DNA of 64,000 nt from Phyto melanocephala (Eukaryota > Arthropoda > Insecta > Diptera > Rhinophoridae): positions 58,309,841 through 58,373,840 of the forward strand of contig OW799233.1 in NCBI GenBank assembly GCA_941918925.1, written 5' to 3'. Positions 42,717 through 52,235 of the stretch are shown here, piece by piece; position 1 is the stretch's first letter; every line of letters begins with the position of its first letter. The notes under the pieces are model-generated. The model ran no database searches. It worked only from the letters and a program-made list of their open reading frames with translations, and was not told the DNA's origin. The translations under genes were made by a program, and so were the position numbers.

Positions 42717-45700
42717 TAATACTGCTCTTGCAGATCAATCTCCATCGGAGCAGAACGGCTACACAAGCTTTGATGGAAAATATAACTAAAGGCAAGATAC
42801 ACATAGTTCTCATACAGAAACCCTGGACTGTTAAGGACAGAGTCACTGGCTTGAATTAGTGTGATTATCAATTATTTTATGCTAAAACTGGGTCTCGATC
42901 CAGAACATGTATACTTTGTCATAAGGGATTAAATTTTCTTTTTTCTCCAGATTTATCTACAACGCCACCACCTTAATACATGGCTCACGCAATTTAATGC
43001 TGGCATTGGTGTATCAACCTTCTGATGCTCCGACACTACCACCAACGTCAGATTTGAGAAGAATTTTAACATCGGCAATGAGAACAGGCTGTGATGCGAA
43101 ATCGCATCACCTCTGTTGGGGCAGCAAACAACTTATTTACCCTTAACTCTGGTAATAAACCTACTTTTATTAACAGAATTGGAGAAGAGGTAATTGATGT
43201 GACTATATGTTCAGAAAATTTGCGATTAGCACGTATCTGATATACACTCTTATTCGGACCATCGTTATATTTTCATAACCTTGACTCATCCGCCACCGGA
43301 ACCGGTGACTTTAAGGAATAAGGCCAAGACAGATTGGACAAATTTTAGGTTAAGTCTACAACATAAACTCCGAAACCGGATGTAAATCTGGGCACGATAG
43401 ATTAGATGGTAGGAAGACTGACGGCCGATTTCAAGGAAACCTTTGAGGAACATTGTCCACTTAAACAAAGGCGAACCCAGAGAGAAAAGCCTGGATGACA
43501 GGTGAGCTGATTAATCTCAGGAAAGAAACCCGAAGGCTATTTAACAGAGCCTATCGGAAGAAACAATTGTATACTGGGACGATTACAATGAAAGCTTAAA
43601 ATATACAATAAGGCAATAAAAATCGCCAAACGCAGATCCTGGAGGTTTTTTTGCAGTCAGGTGGACAGCGTGAATGACGTTTCTAGAATTAAGAAATTCC
43701 TATCTAAAACCCATACCCAACCGGAAACACTCGTTGATTCGAACGGGAAAAGGTCGGAGACGATGGAGGAAACACTAGGAGTACTGATAGAGGTACACTT
43801 TCAAACGGAAATGGCGGATGATGAGAAAAATCCTCACCCCAATGATGGGAATGTCACGACGGATATAATTATAACCGCAACGATGGTCAGAGAGGCGGTA
43901 AATAGTTTCTTGCCATATAAGGCACCAGGGCCGAACGGTATTTTTCCGGCTCTCCTACAATGAAGCATTGACCTAGTCGACATAAGGCTAGCGAACATTT
44001 TCACTACTTGCCTAAGATATGCGTATACCCCTGTGGAGTGAAGAGAGGCGAGAGAAGTTTTCATATCTAAACTAGGGAAGGAAAATTACGCAAATCCTAA
44101 AGCTATATATAGACCCATAAGCTTAACATCATTCTTATTGAAAACCATGGAGCGTATCGTCGACAGAATGGTTAGGAGACGAATACCAGGCGATTCAATA
44201 AAATTCGGACAACACGCCCATATCAAGGGCAGATCTACTGAGACTGCTCTTCAGGAAGTTGTTTATCATATAGAAAGATACTTCGACCTGGGTGTGTATA
44301 CCATAAGCGTATTTATAGACATAGAAGGAGCTTTCAATAACGTAATGACCTCGAGTCTTATCGGTTCCTTGGTGAAATTACGGTTAAACCATGTCTTAAT
44401 TGCATGGATTAGCAATATGTTAAGGAACAGATGAATAAATTGTGAGGCAAATGGAGTGAGAAGAAGGGACAAAGTATGTCGAGGAACCCCGCAGGGAGGT
44501 ATTTTATATCCATTATTATGGGTAACCACCATACATAGTCTACTGAGGATTCTATCGAACGAGGGATTCAAGCCTATCTGTTACGCGGAGATGTTACGAT
44601 ACAGATCAGGAGGACGAATCCAATTTCTTTATGTATGAGAGCAACGGAGGCTCTGAACATATCTTATAAATAGGCAAAAATCGAGGGCTCAAAGTCAACC
44701 CGGACAAGACTGAAATCTGTTTGTTTACGAGAAAGAGGAGGATACCAGTGCATAGCTATCCCATCTTTCGGAATAAGAAAATTAAGATTGATAAGAAGGT
44801 CATATGCCTAGGAATGATCTTGCTATCCTGGAAGGACCACATTGGGTGTAGAGTGGAAAGGGCTCAGAGAAAATGGGCCCTTTGCGGAAGCGCGATAGGC
44901 TTAAAGTGCGGCATAAGCCCAAGGATGACACATTGGCTATATACGAGTCTACTGCAGCCGATCATGACGTATGCCTCGTTAGTGTGGTGGACAACCTTAG
45001 AGAAGAAGGTGAATGTAAAACCTCTTCAAAAGATTCAGAGTCAGTGCTGCATTAGTATTTGCGGTGCTTGATGACTAAATCGACAATGGCCATTGAAAAT
45101 ATATTATCCATTTGGCCAATAGAGATACAGGTAAAATATGAAGCGGCTTTAGCTGTTACAAGATTAATGGCAATAGATGAATTGCTTATAAGAGAACATA
45201 AGACCAGATACCAAAGAATAACGGATATCTTACCGATGGGAAATATTACGGAAGTAATATGTGACAAAATTCCGATGAGATATAAAAATAGTAACTGCAT
45301 CACCATAATACCGAAAAAGGGAGAATGGGATGAAATAACCAGGATAGGAAACACCCATGCAATCGATCTTTACACAGACGGTTCAAAGATTGGTGACCAA
45401 AATGGAGTGGGCTTATACGACATAAGCCGAAACAGATGCAAATACTTTCGTCTACCAGATCACAATACCATTTTCCAAGCTGAGATCATGGCGATTATGG
45501 AAGGAATTAAATAGATAAAGGAAACGAATAGCGAAGCCCTGATTCGTATCTTTACGGATAGCCAATCAGTGATTAAGACATTGAGAAAGGAGAAAGTTGA
45601 ATCTCGGGACGTTTTGCAATGCAAAAGCGAGATAAACTCATATGCAAATTGTGAACATCTGGAGATAATATGAATACCAAGCCATCGCAGGCTGATCGGA

Positions 45701-45840
45701 AACTAGAAAGCCGACAAATTATCCAAAATAGGAGCTTTTCTGAGTACTATAACTTTGGAGAACGATAAACCCCTTAAACGATTCAACGCTAAACTTAAAT
45801 GTTGGGTGACGGAGGAACATGCCAGAAAGTGGCAAGGCAC
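42717..45840 (+). pseudogene. LOA family B ORF2: EN, RT, RNase H
   Basis: Endonuclease start LLLQINLHRSRTATQAL (42720s), with QKPW where QEPW is expected (catalytic Glu changed). Later NKPTFINRIGEEVIDVT. RT: KFLSKTHTQPETLV, AVNSFLPYKAPGPNGIF (43900s), GRSTETALQEVVYHI and VFIDIEGAFNNV (motif A Asp), GTPQGGILYPLLWVT, then CYAEM where other copies read CYADDVAIL: a small deletion destroys the catalytic motif at about 44582. RNase H: LYTDGSKIGDQNG, FQAEIMAI, IFTDSQSVIKTL. The RTE enters after GTDVG at 45851 and the C-terminal knuckle follows at 47269. Numerous stops. Confidence 0.8.
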
Positions 45841-45851
45841 TGATGTTGGTA

Positions 45852-47255
45852 TATATATATATGTTTCCGTCGTTCCTATAAGGAGCATAGGGCCTCAACA
45901 AAATCTTTCCATTTAGATCTATCCATTGCCATATTTTTAACTTCATTCCAGCTAGTTTGCATGTTTTTAGCTTCGATTTCAATTTGTCGTCGCCATGTAT
46001 GCGCTGGTCGACCTCTTCTGCGGCTGCCTTGAGGGTTCCACTCGATAGCGGTTTTGGCAATATCTGTGACGGGCTTTCGTATGGTGTGACCTATCCAGTT
46101 CCATTTTCTTCTTTGGATTTCTGTAGTTATGGGGAACTGATTCGTTTGATGCCATAGTCTGTTGTTTGATATAGTCCGTGGCCAAAAGACTCGAAGAATT
46201 TTTCTAAGGCATTTGTTTATAAAAACCTGCAGGGCATGCATATCACGAGAGGCTGCATTCCATGTCTCGCAGCCGTATAGTAAAACAGATCGGACGTTGG
46301 AGTTAAAGATATTTACTTTCACACGGCTAGAGAGATTTGAAGAGTTCCATATCTTATTAAGTTGGCCATAAGCTTGGGTCGCCTTTTTTATTCGATTGGC
46401 AATATCTGCACTCGAGCCGCCGGATGTTGTGATGATAGCTCCAAGATAGCAAAATGAGTTAACCTCCTCAAGAGTCACATTATCGATTATAAAAGCGCTT
46501 GTGTTTTCTGTGTTTATTCGCATCACTTTAGTTTTGCTTATATTAATTTTAAGACCAGCGTTCTTCGCAATTTCTGTAAGACGTTGTAATTGCATGTTCA
46601 TGTCGGAGTATCGGTGAGAAAGAAGACAGATATCATCAGCATACTCAAGATCATTTAGACGGCTGAGAAGTCCCCAACCAATGCCTCTATTACCCGACAT
46701 AGCATGGGCCATAACAATGTCCAACACCATATTAAATAACAGTGGTGACATCACGCAACCTTGTCTTACTCCTGTACCAACAATAATTTTTCTGCTCAGT
46801 TTGCCTTCGTGCTGAATACGACAACTAGCATTATCATACATGCTCCTTATGAGCTGAATTAGTTTGTGAGGGACACCTTTACATTGAAGGGCTTTCCAAA
46901 TGACGCTGTGGTTGAGAGTATCGAATGCTTTTTCGAAGTCGATGAATATTAGATATAAAGGAGACCGCCATTCGACCGACTGTTCCACTATTATCCTGAG
47001 TGTATTGACATGGTCAATACATGATTTGTCTGGGCAAAAACCAGCTTGTTCACTTCTAAGTTGAGGTGTTATAGCATCAGTGAGCCTTTTTGTTATTATA
47101 TGGGTGACTATTTTGTTCACCATGCTGAGTAGCGTGATACCTCGCCAGTTGTTTCGACTAGTTAAATCACCTTTTTTTGGTAATTTTACTATAATGCCTT
47201 CTTTGAGCTCTTCAGGTACGCTTTCATTTATCCAGATATCTTCTATTAATCTTCT
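45852..47255 (-). mobile_element. RTE-type non-LTR element, 5' truncated, minus strand
   Basis: Bracketed by a perfect 13-bp target duplication ACTGATGTTGGTA (45839-45851 and 47256-47268). The 3' end on the minus strand is a very short UTR and a TA-repeat tail (45850-45861 on the plus strand). The 5' truncation falls inside the RT. The whole remaining length is one open frame, so the insertion is young compared with its LOA-B host. The RT and C-terminal motifs (GVRQGCVMSPLLF, RRKWNWIGH, RRRGRPAHTWRR) are those of the RTE group (SR2-like). Confidence 0.9.
45876..47255 (-). CDS. RTE-type reverse transcriptase, 5'-truncated but open
   Basis: About 459 codons open from the truncation point to the stop at 45876. 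Order: VPEELKEGIIVKLPKKGD, NNWRGITLLSMVNKI, EQAGFCPDKSC, FIDFEKAFDTLNH (motif A), GVRQGCVMSPLLFNMVLD (motif B'), LEYADDICLLSH (catalytic YADD), ISKTKVMRIN, FCYLGAIITTSGG, SVLLYGCETWN, then the C-terminal RRKWNWIGHTIRK and GRPAHTWRRQ. All catalytic RT residues are present. The endonuclease domain is lost by truncation, so this copy cannot retrotranspose, although the RT part shows no lesion. Confidence 0.9.
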   Translation of the reverse strand, partial: RRLIEDIWINESVPEELKEGIIVKLPKKGDLTSRNNWRGITLLSMVNKIVTHIITKRLTDAITPQLRSEQAGFCPDKSCIDHVNTLRIIVEQSVEWRSPLYLIFIDFEKAFDTLNHSVIWKALQCKGVPHKLIQLIRSMYDNASCRIQHEGKLSRKIIVGTGVRQGCVMSPLLFNMVLDIVMAHAMSGNRGIGWGLLSRLNDLEYADDICLLSHRYSDMNMQLQRLTEIAKNAGLKINISKTKVMRINTENTSAFIIDNVTLEEVNSFCYLGAIITTSGGSSADIANRIKKATQAYGQLNKIWNSSNLSSRVKVNIFNSNVRSVLLYGCETWNAASRDMHALQVFINKCLRKILRVFWPRTISNNRLWHQTNQFPITTEIQRRKWNWIGHTIRKPVTDIAKTAIEWNPQGSRRRGRPAHTWRRQIEIEAKNMQTSWNEVKNMAMDRSKWKDFVEALCSL

Positions 47256-47268
47256 ACTGATGTTGGTA

Positions 47269-47555
47269 AAGTGACAAAAATACTATGGAGTGACCCAAAT
47301 CTTGGGAAATCAAAGGAAATTCTGAGATTAAGTGAACCAACACTTAGGAGACTAACCATAGTGATCACAGGTCATACGGAGTTGAGAACCCATCTAGCTC
47401 GTATGAAATTGTCTGAGGTAACGACATGTAGAGCATGCGAGGAAGAGACTTTGATACACTATATCTGTCATTGTCCTGCACTTGGGCATATTAGACGCGA
47501 GAATTTTGCAGTGGATACTATGCTAAATTTGGAGTACCTGGGGAACTCGAATTAG
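47269..47555 (+). pseudogene. LOA family B ORF2 C-terminal knuckle (after RTE)
   Basis: Resumes right after the second copy of the RTE target duplication: KILWSDPNLGKSKEILRL, TLRRLTIVITGHTELRTHL and CRACEEETLIHYICHCPAL. It matches copy 1 (437-705) closely and is followed by the family's 3' UTR to 47748. The CxxC..H..C pattern of the final finger is kept. Confidence 0.8.
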
Positions 47556-47748
47556 AATCCATAAGGAATTACATTGAGGGGACTGAGTTCTTGGGCTAGT
47601 CCGATATTTATTGGGAAATTTTGATTATGGTTTTTGCTTATGAATTCCGTTTCCCACATGGAGCACACAACATGCCAACTGGGCATAAGTGTATACCTGT
47701 CATAGGTTTGGACTTTTAATGCCCCTCCTTTTCAACCTAACCTAACCA

Positions 47749-48100
47749 AGTAAATACTATGAAAAATGGACAATAAAAGTCAATGACGATCAAACTCAGG
47801 CAATTATATTTCCATTCAGTAAATCACGAAAACGCTTTCCTACTAGATATTTATCGCCTAGGGGAACAATTATCCCATTGAAGGACGAAATAAAATATTT
47901 AGGAGTAATTCTTGACAAAAAACTTTTACAATTACGATTATTAACATCTAATTAATTAATTAAAGAGTTTTAAGGCAAAGTTGTTTGTAAAAACCTCTCA
48001 AATTAAAAGTTATAAACAGTTTTAAAACAATTAATTAAAAGTCCCTTAGTGGCTGTTTATCAAATATCGTATTATTTTAAAAATTTTTTAATTAATTAAT
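47749..48100 (+). pseudogene. Jockey-C, right part (RT thumb)
   Basis: Begins with the second AGTAAATACTAT (47749-47760) and reads SKYYEKWTIKVNDDQTQAI, FPFSKSRKRFPT and IKYLGVILDKKL. This is the block that follows YADD in Jockey RTs, so it resumes the protein interrupted at 41028. The frame is lost after about 47955; the end of the element is unclear. Confidence 0.7.
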
Positions 48101-48149
48101 TAATATTTTCTTTATTAGTATTAAAAATACTTTTCTATTACATTGAAAT

Positions 48150-49302
48150 TTGTCTATAAACTTTTCGGAATTACATATTATGTTTTACATAGTAGACTAT
48201 ATGTTTTTTTAAAAAATTCATATTATGTTCTAATTTTACATCATTGGGCAGGGAGTTGTATAATTGTAAGCTTTATAAAATAGCAACCGTTGCATTGCAG
48301 ATACTCTTTCAATTCTAAAATGATCCACGTTTCTTATCTGGTACGGTTGAGCGTCTCTCACATATAAATATGTATACCGATTTTAATTTTTTGAATAAAA
48401 TTAAGTGTGTTCAGTTTGAGCCTTTGTTCTATGTTGAGCCATTTTAGTGTTTCTAACATGAAATTAATATGTGTGTATCTGTTGCACTTTAGTATGGTTC
48501 GCATTGCTCTATTCTGTAACTTCTGCAGACATTCAATCTGGTTCGCTGTGCAACATGTATACAATATGGTTGACCCAAATTCGAAATGAAGTTTAATTAT
48601 AGTGTTATATATGTTGATTGCTGTTATGATTAAAATCTGTTTCCTAATTCGTTTGAAGAAACCAATTTCTTTACCGATTTTTTTACAAATAAAGTCTATA
48701 TGTTGTTTAAATTTTAAGTCTTTATCAATAACAAAACCTAAATATTTTACTTGGTCTACTTTTTCTATTATTTCATTTTTATTTGAAAAATGAAATTGCT
48801 TTTAGTGTTTATTTCCATTATCTTGCTTTTATTTTCGTTTAGTTTAAGTTTGTTCATGTTGAGCCAGTTATTTACGCTTTTCATATCGTGAATGAGGTTG
48901 TAATAACAATCGTAATCTGATTCTTCTTCCGTGAAAATTAGAGTATCGTCCGCAAATAGAATTATTTCTCATATTTTCACATAAAATGTTTGGCATATCA
49001 TTTATGTAAATAATAAAAAACAGTGCCCCCAAGATAAATCCCTGTGGTACTCCATAATCGTTATTATCTATGTTAGACTTAGAGTTATTCGCTTTAGTTA
49101 TTTGATTCCTGTTCGTAAAGTATGATTTAAACCATTTTAATTCTCCAATGCCGTATTTTCGTAATTTTTGCAGAAGTACATTTCTATCCATTGTTTTGAA
49201 ACCCCTTTTGAAGTCCAGGAAAATTCCCACTATTTTCTTGTTTTTTCGGTTTTCTTCCATCGATTTATTAAATAGTTTACTGCCGTTTCACATTAATACT
49301 TC
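48150..49302 (-). pseudogene. CR1-like element D, RT and C-terminus, minus strand
   Basis: Minus-strand frame from 49260: MEENRKNKKIVGIFLDFKRG (motif A, FLDFKRGF), YGVPQGFILGALFFIIYIND (motif B'), then a one-base shift, LFADDTLIFTEEES (catalytic motif) and MNKLKLNENKSKIM. Nearer the end: YTCCTANQIECLQKLQNRAM and LKWLNIEQRLKLNTL, and in another frame YQIRNVDHFRIER towards about 48200. The piece upstream of motif A lies on the other side of the Ty3 insertion (51393-52000). Confidence 0.8.
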
Positions 49303-49307
49303 CTTCT

Positions 49308-49445
49308 TGTTATATAAATCGCTATATTGATAACACCAATATTGTAATTATATGACAATGTAAGAATATGTATAGAAACAGACAATATTAAATAAATACA
49401 CAGTCTTTATTAAACCATCAAACCTAACGGGTTTCAATTATAACA
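49308..49445 (+). repeat. Ty3-type element 5' LTR (138 bp)
   Basis: Starts TGTTATATAAATCGC, ends CAATTATAACA. Contains AATAAATACA as a candidate polyadenylation region. Differs from the 3' LTR by four substitutions. Confidence 0.95.
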
Positions 49446-49449
49446 ATTT

Positions 49450-49460
49450 TGGCGACGAGG
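49450..49460 (+). promoter_or_regulatory. Primer-binding site of the Ty3-type element
   Basis: TGGCGACGAGG, four bases after the LTR end. TGG matches a tRNA CCA end; the 4-nt gap is seen in several Ty3 families. Confidence 0.7.
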
Positions 49461-49651
49461 TACAAAAAATGATTGGCATTTTTTACATTACAAATGCTAT
49501 AATTCATACACACGGATAAGAGAAAGAAAACCCAGTGGCAAAATGACGACTGAGAATGCTGTGTCTTGAAACAACGTTGGACTTTTTAATTACGAGCCTT
49601 TTGATATAAAAAAGACATTCTGGTCCAGGTGAGTAAAACGTTTTTGAGACG

Positions 49652-51169
49652 GCGTTGAAATTGTACGAATACAGTAAGGGTCTACCGGTACATTCAGCAA
49701 CACAGATGCAACACTACGCGCTGTTCTTAGAACAATTTGAATACGAGATAAAATGCAAAAAATCTAAAGAAAACGCTAATGCTGATGCGATGTCGAGATT
49801 CACAAATACAGAGACGTACGAGTTAATCGAAGAAGTCTACATCATCGAAGAGGAAATGATTGATAACTTACCTGTGACCCTAGAAGAACTTAAAGAAACT
49901 ACAAAATGTGACGATGAGGTGAAGAAATTGATCAAATGTTTAGAATATGGTCGCAAATGTGAATCAAAGGATCGTTTTGGTATTGCACAAATGGAATTCA
50001 GCCTACATGAAGGATGTCTGCTACGAGGTATAAGAGTGTACATACCAAGACCGTTGCGTAAAAAAACGTTAGATGAATTACATTCAGCACATTTTGGTAT
50101 ATCACGTATAAAGAGTTTGGCAAGAGCTTACGTGTGGTGGAACCAACTGGATAACGATATTGAAAAGCTTGTATTAAAATGTGCACTTTGCCAAGCAACA
50201 CGACCAAACCCAAAAAAGGTAACACCTATTCATAGCTGGACAAGACCCAAAAAACCATTCAAACGCGTACATGCAGATTTTGCCGAACCATTTATGGGCA
50301 AATATTTATTTTTACTGGTGTATGCGTACAGCAAATGGTCGGAAGTTCATATCATCCCTAATATAACAACGGAAACAACAATACAAAAATGTCGTGAAAT
50401 ATTTTCGCAATTTGGCATTCCCAATATATTCGTAAACAGCCACGGGACCCAATTTAATTTAAAAGAAATTCAAGATTTTCTCAAAGTTAATGGTATTACA
50501 CACAAGCAGGGAGTCCCATACCATCCTGCCACTAATGGGCAAGCTGAAAGATATGTACAGACGATAAAATACAAATTATTGGCAGCAAAGTGTACCCCAA
50601 ACAAAATGAGTGCAGAACTGTCAAAAATCTTATTGGCATACAGGCTTGCCATTCACCGAACAACTGGTAAATCACCTGCAATGTTAATGCTTGGTCGACA
50701 AATTCAATCGCGCCTTGACCTTATTTTACCAAATAACGACGTCAACAAGCAGATACCCCTTACCACAAACAAAACATTTGCAGTAGGAGACAAAGTGGCA
50801 GTAAGAGATTATATATATAAAGACAAATAGCAATTTGGAGTGGTGGAGGAAAATATCGGTGAATTACATTATAATGTGTTACTCGATGACAGCCGCAGAT
50901 GGAAAAGACACGTAGATCAAATGCGAAAAGTTGAGGTTAATTATAGCACACCGTTTAATAAACAATTAGACTCCGACCCAACCTCACACGTAGAACCCGT
51001 AGTGAACCATGGCATACCCCACTCAATTTTACAGGATAACAAACAAGAAGTTGTCCCACAACAGGAAGTCACACAACAAACACATGAGACGCGGATACAA
51101 CCGGAAGACGAGACGCAACTGCGACGCCCTAAGACACAACGTAAAATTCCTAAGCGCCTACTGGACTGA
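49652..51169 (+). pseudogene. Ty3-type integrase with RNase H end, one stop
   Basis: No ATG at the frame's start, as expected of a pol remnant. HSATQMQHYALFLEQFEYE and ANADAMSRF end the RNase H. The integrase finger is HSAHFGISRIKSL and CALCQ. The core starts at VHADFAEPFM (first Asp). The second catalytic site reads IFVNSHGTQF, where VSDNGTQF is normal, so the Asp is replaced. The Glu is in NGQAERYVQTIK. The frame has one TAG at 50828-50830 and then continues in frame (FGVVEENIGELHYNVLLDD) to a Gln/Thr-rich tail ending at 51169. The altered Asp and the stop make it inactive, although the rest of the frame is open over 500 codons. Confidence 0.85.
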
Positions 51170-51249
51170 TCCGAATGTAGTGTAGTTTGATTTTGTAAAA
51201 TTTAAAATGTGTTATATATTAAAAGGGTGATAAACATTAAGGGGAGAAG

Positions 51250-51387
51250 TGTTATATAAATCGCTATATTTATAACACCAATATTGTAATTATATGACAA
51301 CGTAAGAATATGTATAGAAACAGACAATATGAAATAAATACACAGTCTTTATTAAATCATCAAACCTAACGGGTTTCAATTATAACA
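51250..51387 (+). repeat. Ty3-type element 3' LTR (138 bp)
   Basis: Same length and ends as the 5' LTR; preceded by the purine tract AAGGGGAGAAG (51239-51249). Confidence 0.95.
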
Positions 51388-51392
51388 CTTCT

Positions 51393-51995
51393 GAATCCAG
51401 ATTGATACTTTGATAATATTGGGTTATTTTCAATATATTGCTCTAGCTGCTCCTTTACCACTTTCTCTATTATTTTCTCACATGTCTTCAATGTGTTTAT
51501 TGGTCGAAATTCTTTACATTTCCTTGTCTTTGATATCTTTTCAATTGGTGTAACCATTGACGTTTTCCAATTTTCAGGGAAAACTCCTGTCTCTAACGAT
51601 TTGTTTATTATTTCTAGTAATTTTCTTCCCACGATATTCCAACTATTTAAAATCATTTTACCTGATATTTTAAATATTAGAGTCCGGCTTATTTTTTAAA
51701 TTTGTACATATTTTTCTAAGTTCCTCTAATGATATATGGCACGAAATTTAAATTGAGAGTTTATCACAGGTATATTATTGACATATTGCACATTATTTAT
51801 CGTATCTCTAATTGTCTTAATACTATTTATAAAATATTTATTAAAATTATCGGCTATTGCAAAATTTTCCTTATATTCTATTTGATTAAATATCACAGTT
51901 TCAATTGCATTTTTTGTTTTCATTTAAATTAGTTTTTTTATTTCCCTCCACATTTCTTTTTGGTCATTAATATTACTAGTTTTGTTATTTAATAA
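51393..51995 (-). pseudogene. CR1-like element D, linker and RT fingers, minus strand
   Basis: Minus-strand reading: KEMWREIKKLI (about 51950), EYKENFAIADNFNKYFINSI, then in a second frame SLETGVFPENWKTSMVTPI, EFRPINTLKTCEKIIEK and ILSKYQSGFR, where it meets the Ty3 target duplication (51388-51392). ENWKTSMVTPI and EFRPI..L are the RT fingers that precede motif A. Beyond about 51995 the similarity is lost. Confidence 0.75.
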
Positions 51996-52235
51996 TTATT
52001 TTTTTCATTTTCAATTTTTACTTTGTACAAGTTGCGTGCTGTGTGTCATTTAAATATTTACAACCGAGTTCTTTTTTTGCATGAATTCTTAAAAAATAGC
52101 TTGTTTCCGTACTGTCGTTCAAAATGAAGGATTGAAAGAATACGAGCGATCATTAAAAAGAACGATTTGGCACAGCTCTATTTGCCATCCTGCATTTATT
52201 TATTTATGTTATTTTCTCAAAACAAAACGTTACTT
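51996..52235. other. Spacer between element D and LOA-B copy 3
   Basis: AT-rich, nothing recognised. CGTTCAAAATGAAGG near 52120 is not part of a readable frame of known type. Confidence 0.4.

Larger units (their letters stand above)
41029..47748 (+). mobile_element. LOA-type element, family B, full-length copy 2 (interrupted by RTE)
   Basis: Perfect 12-bp target duplication AGTAAATACTAT at 41017-41028 and 47749-47760. 5' UTR 41029-41245, ORF1, ORF2 with EN, RT and RNase H, RTE insertion 45852-47255, zinc-knuckle end and tail CAACCTAACCTAACC. Without the RTE the element is about 5.3 kb. The many stops and the broken YADD make it dead. Copy 1 (1-862) and copy 3 (52236-55075) are the same family by near-identical RNase H and RT text. 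Confidence 0.9.
49308..51387 (+). mobile_element. Ty3-type LTR element, 2,080 bp, internally deleted
   Basis: 138-bp LTRs (49308-49445 and 51250-51387, TG..CA), target duplication CTTCT (49303-49307 and 51388-51392), PBS and polypurine tract are all present. The internal region keeps a short gag start (MTTENAVS, a stop, then LFNYEPFDIKKTF) that runs at about 49640 straight into the end of RNase H, so most of gag, protease, RT and RNase H is deleted. The LTRs differ at four of 138 positions. Confidence 0.93.

Noticed and set aside
45850..45861. TA repeat as an independent microsatellite
   Set aside because: It lies exactly between the target duplication and the RTE 3' end, so it is the element's tail.
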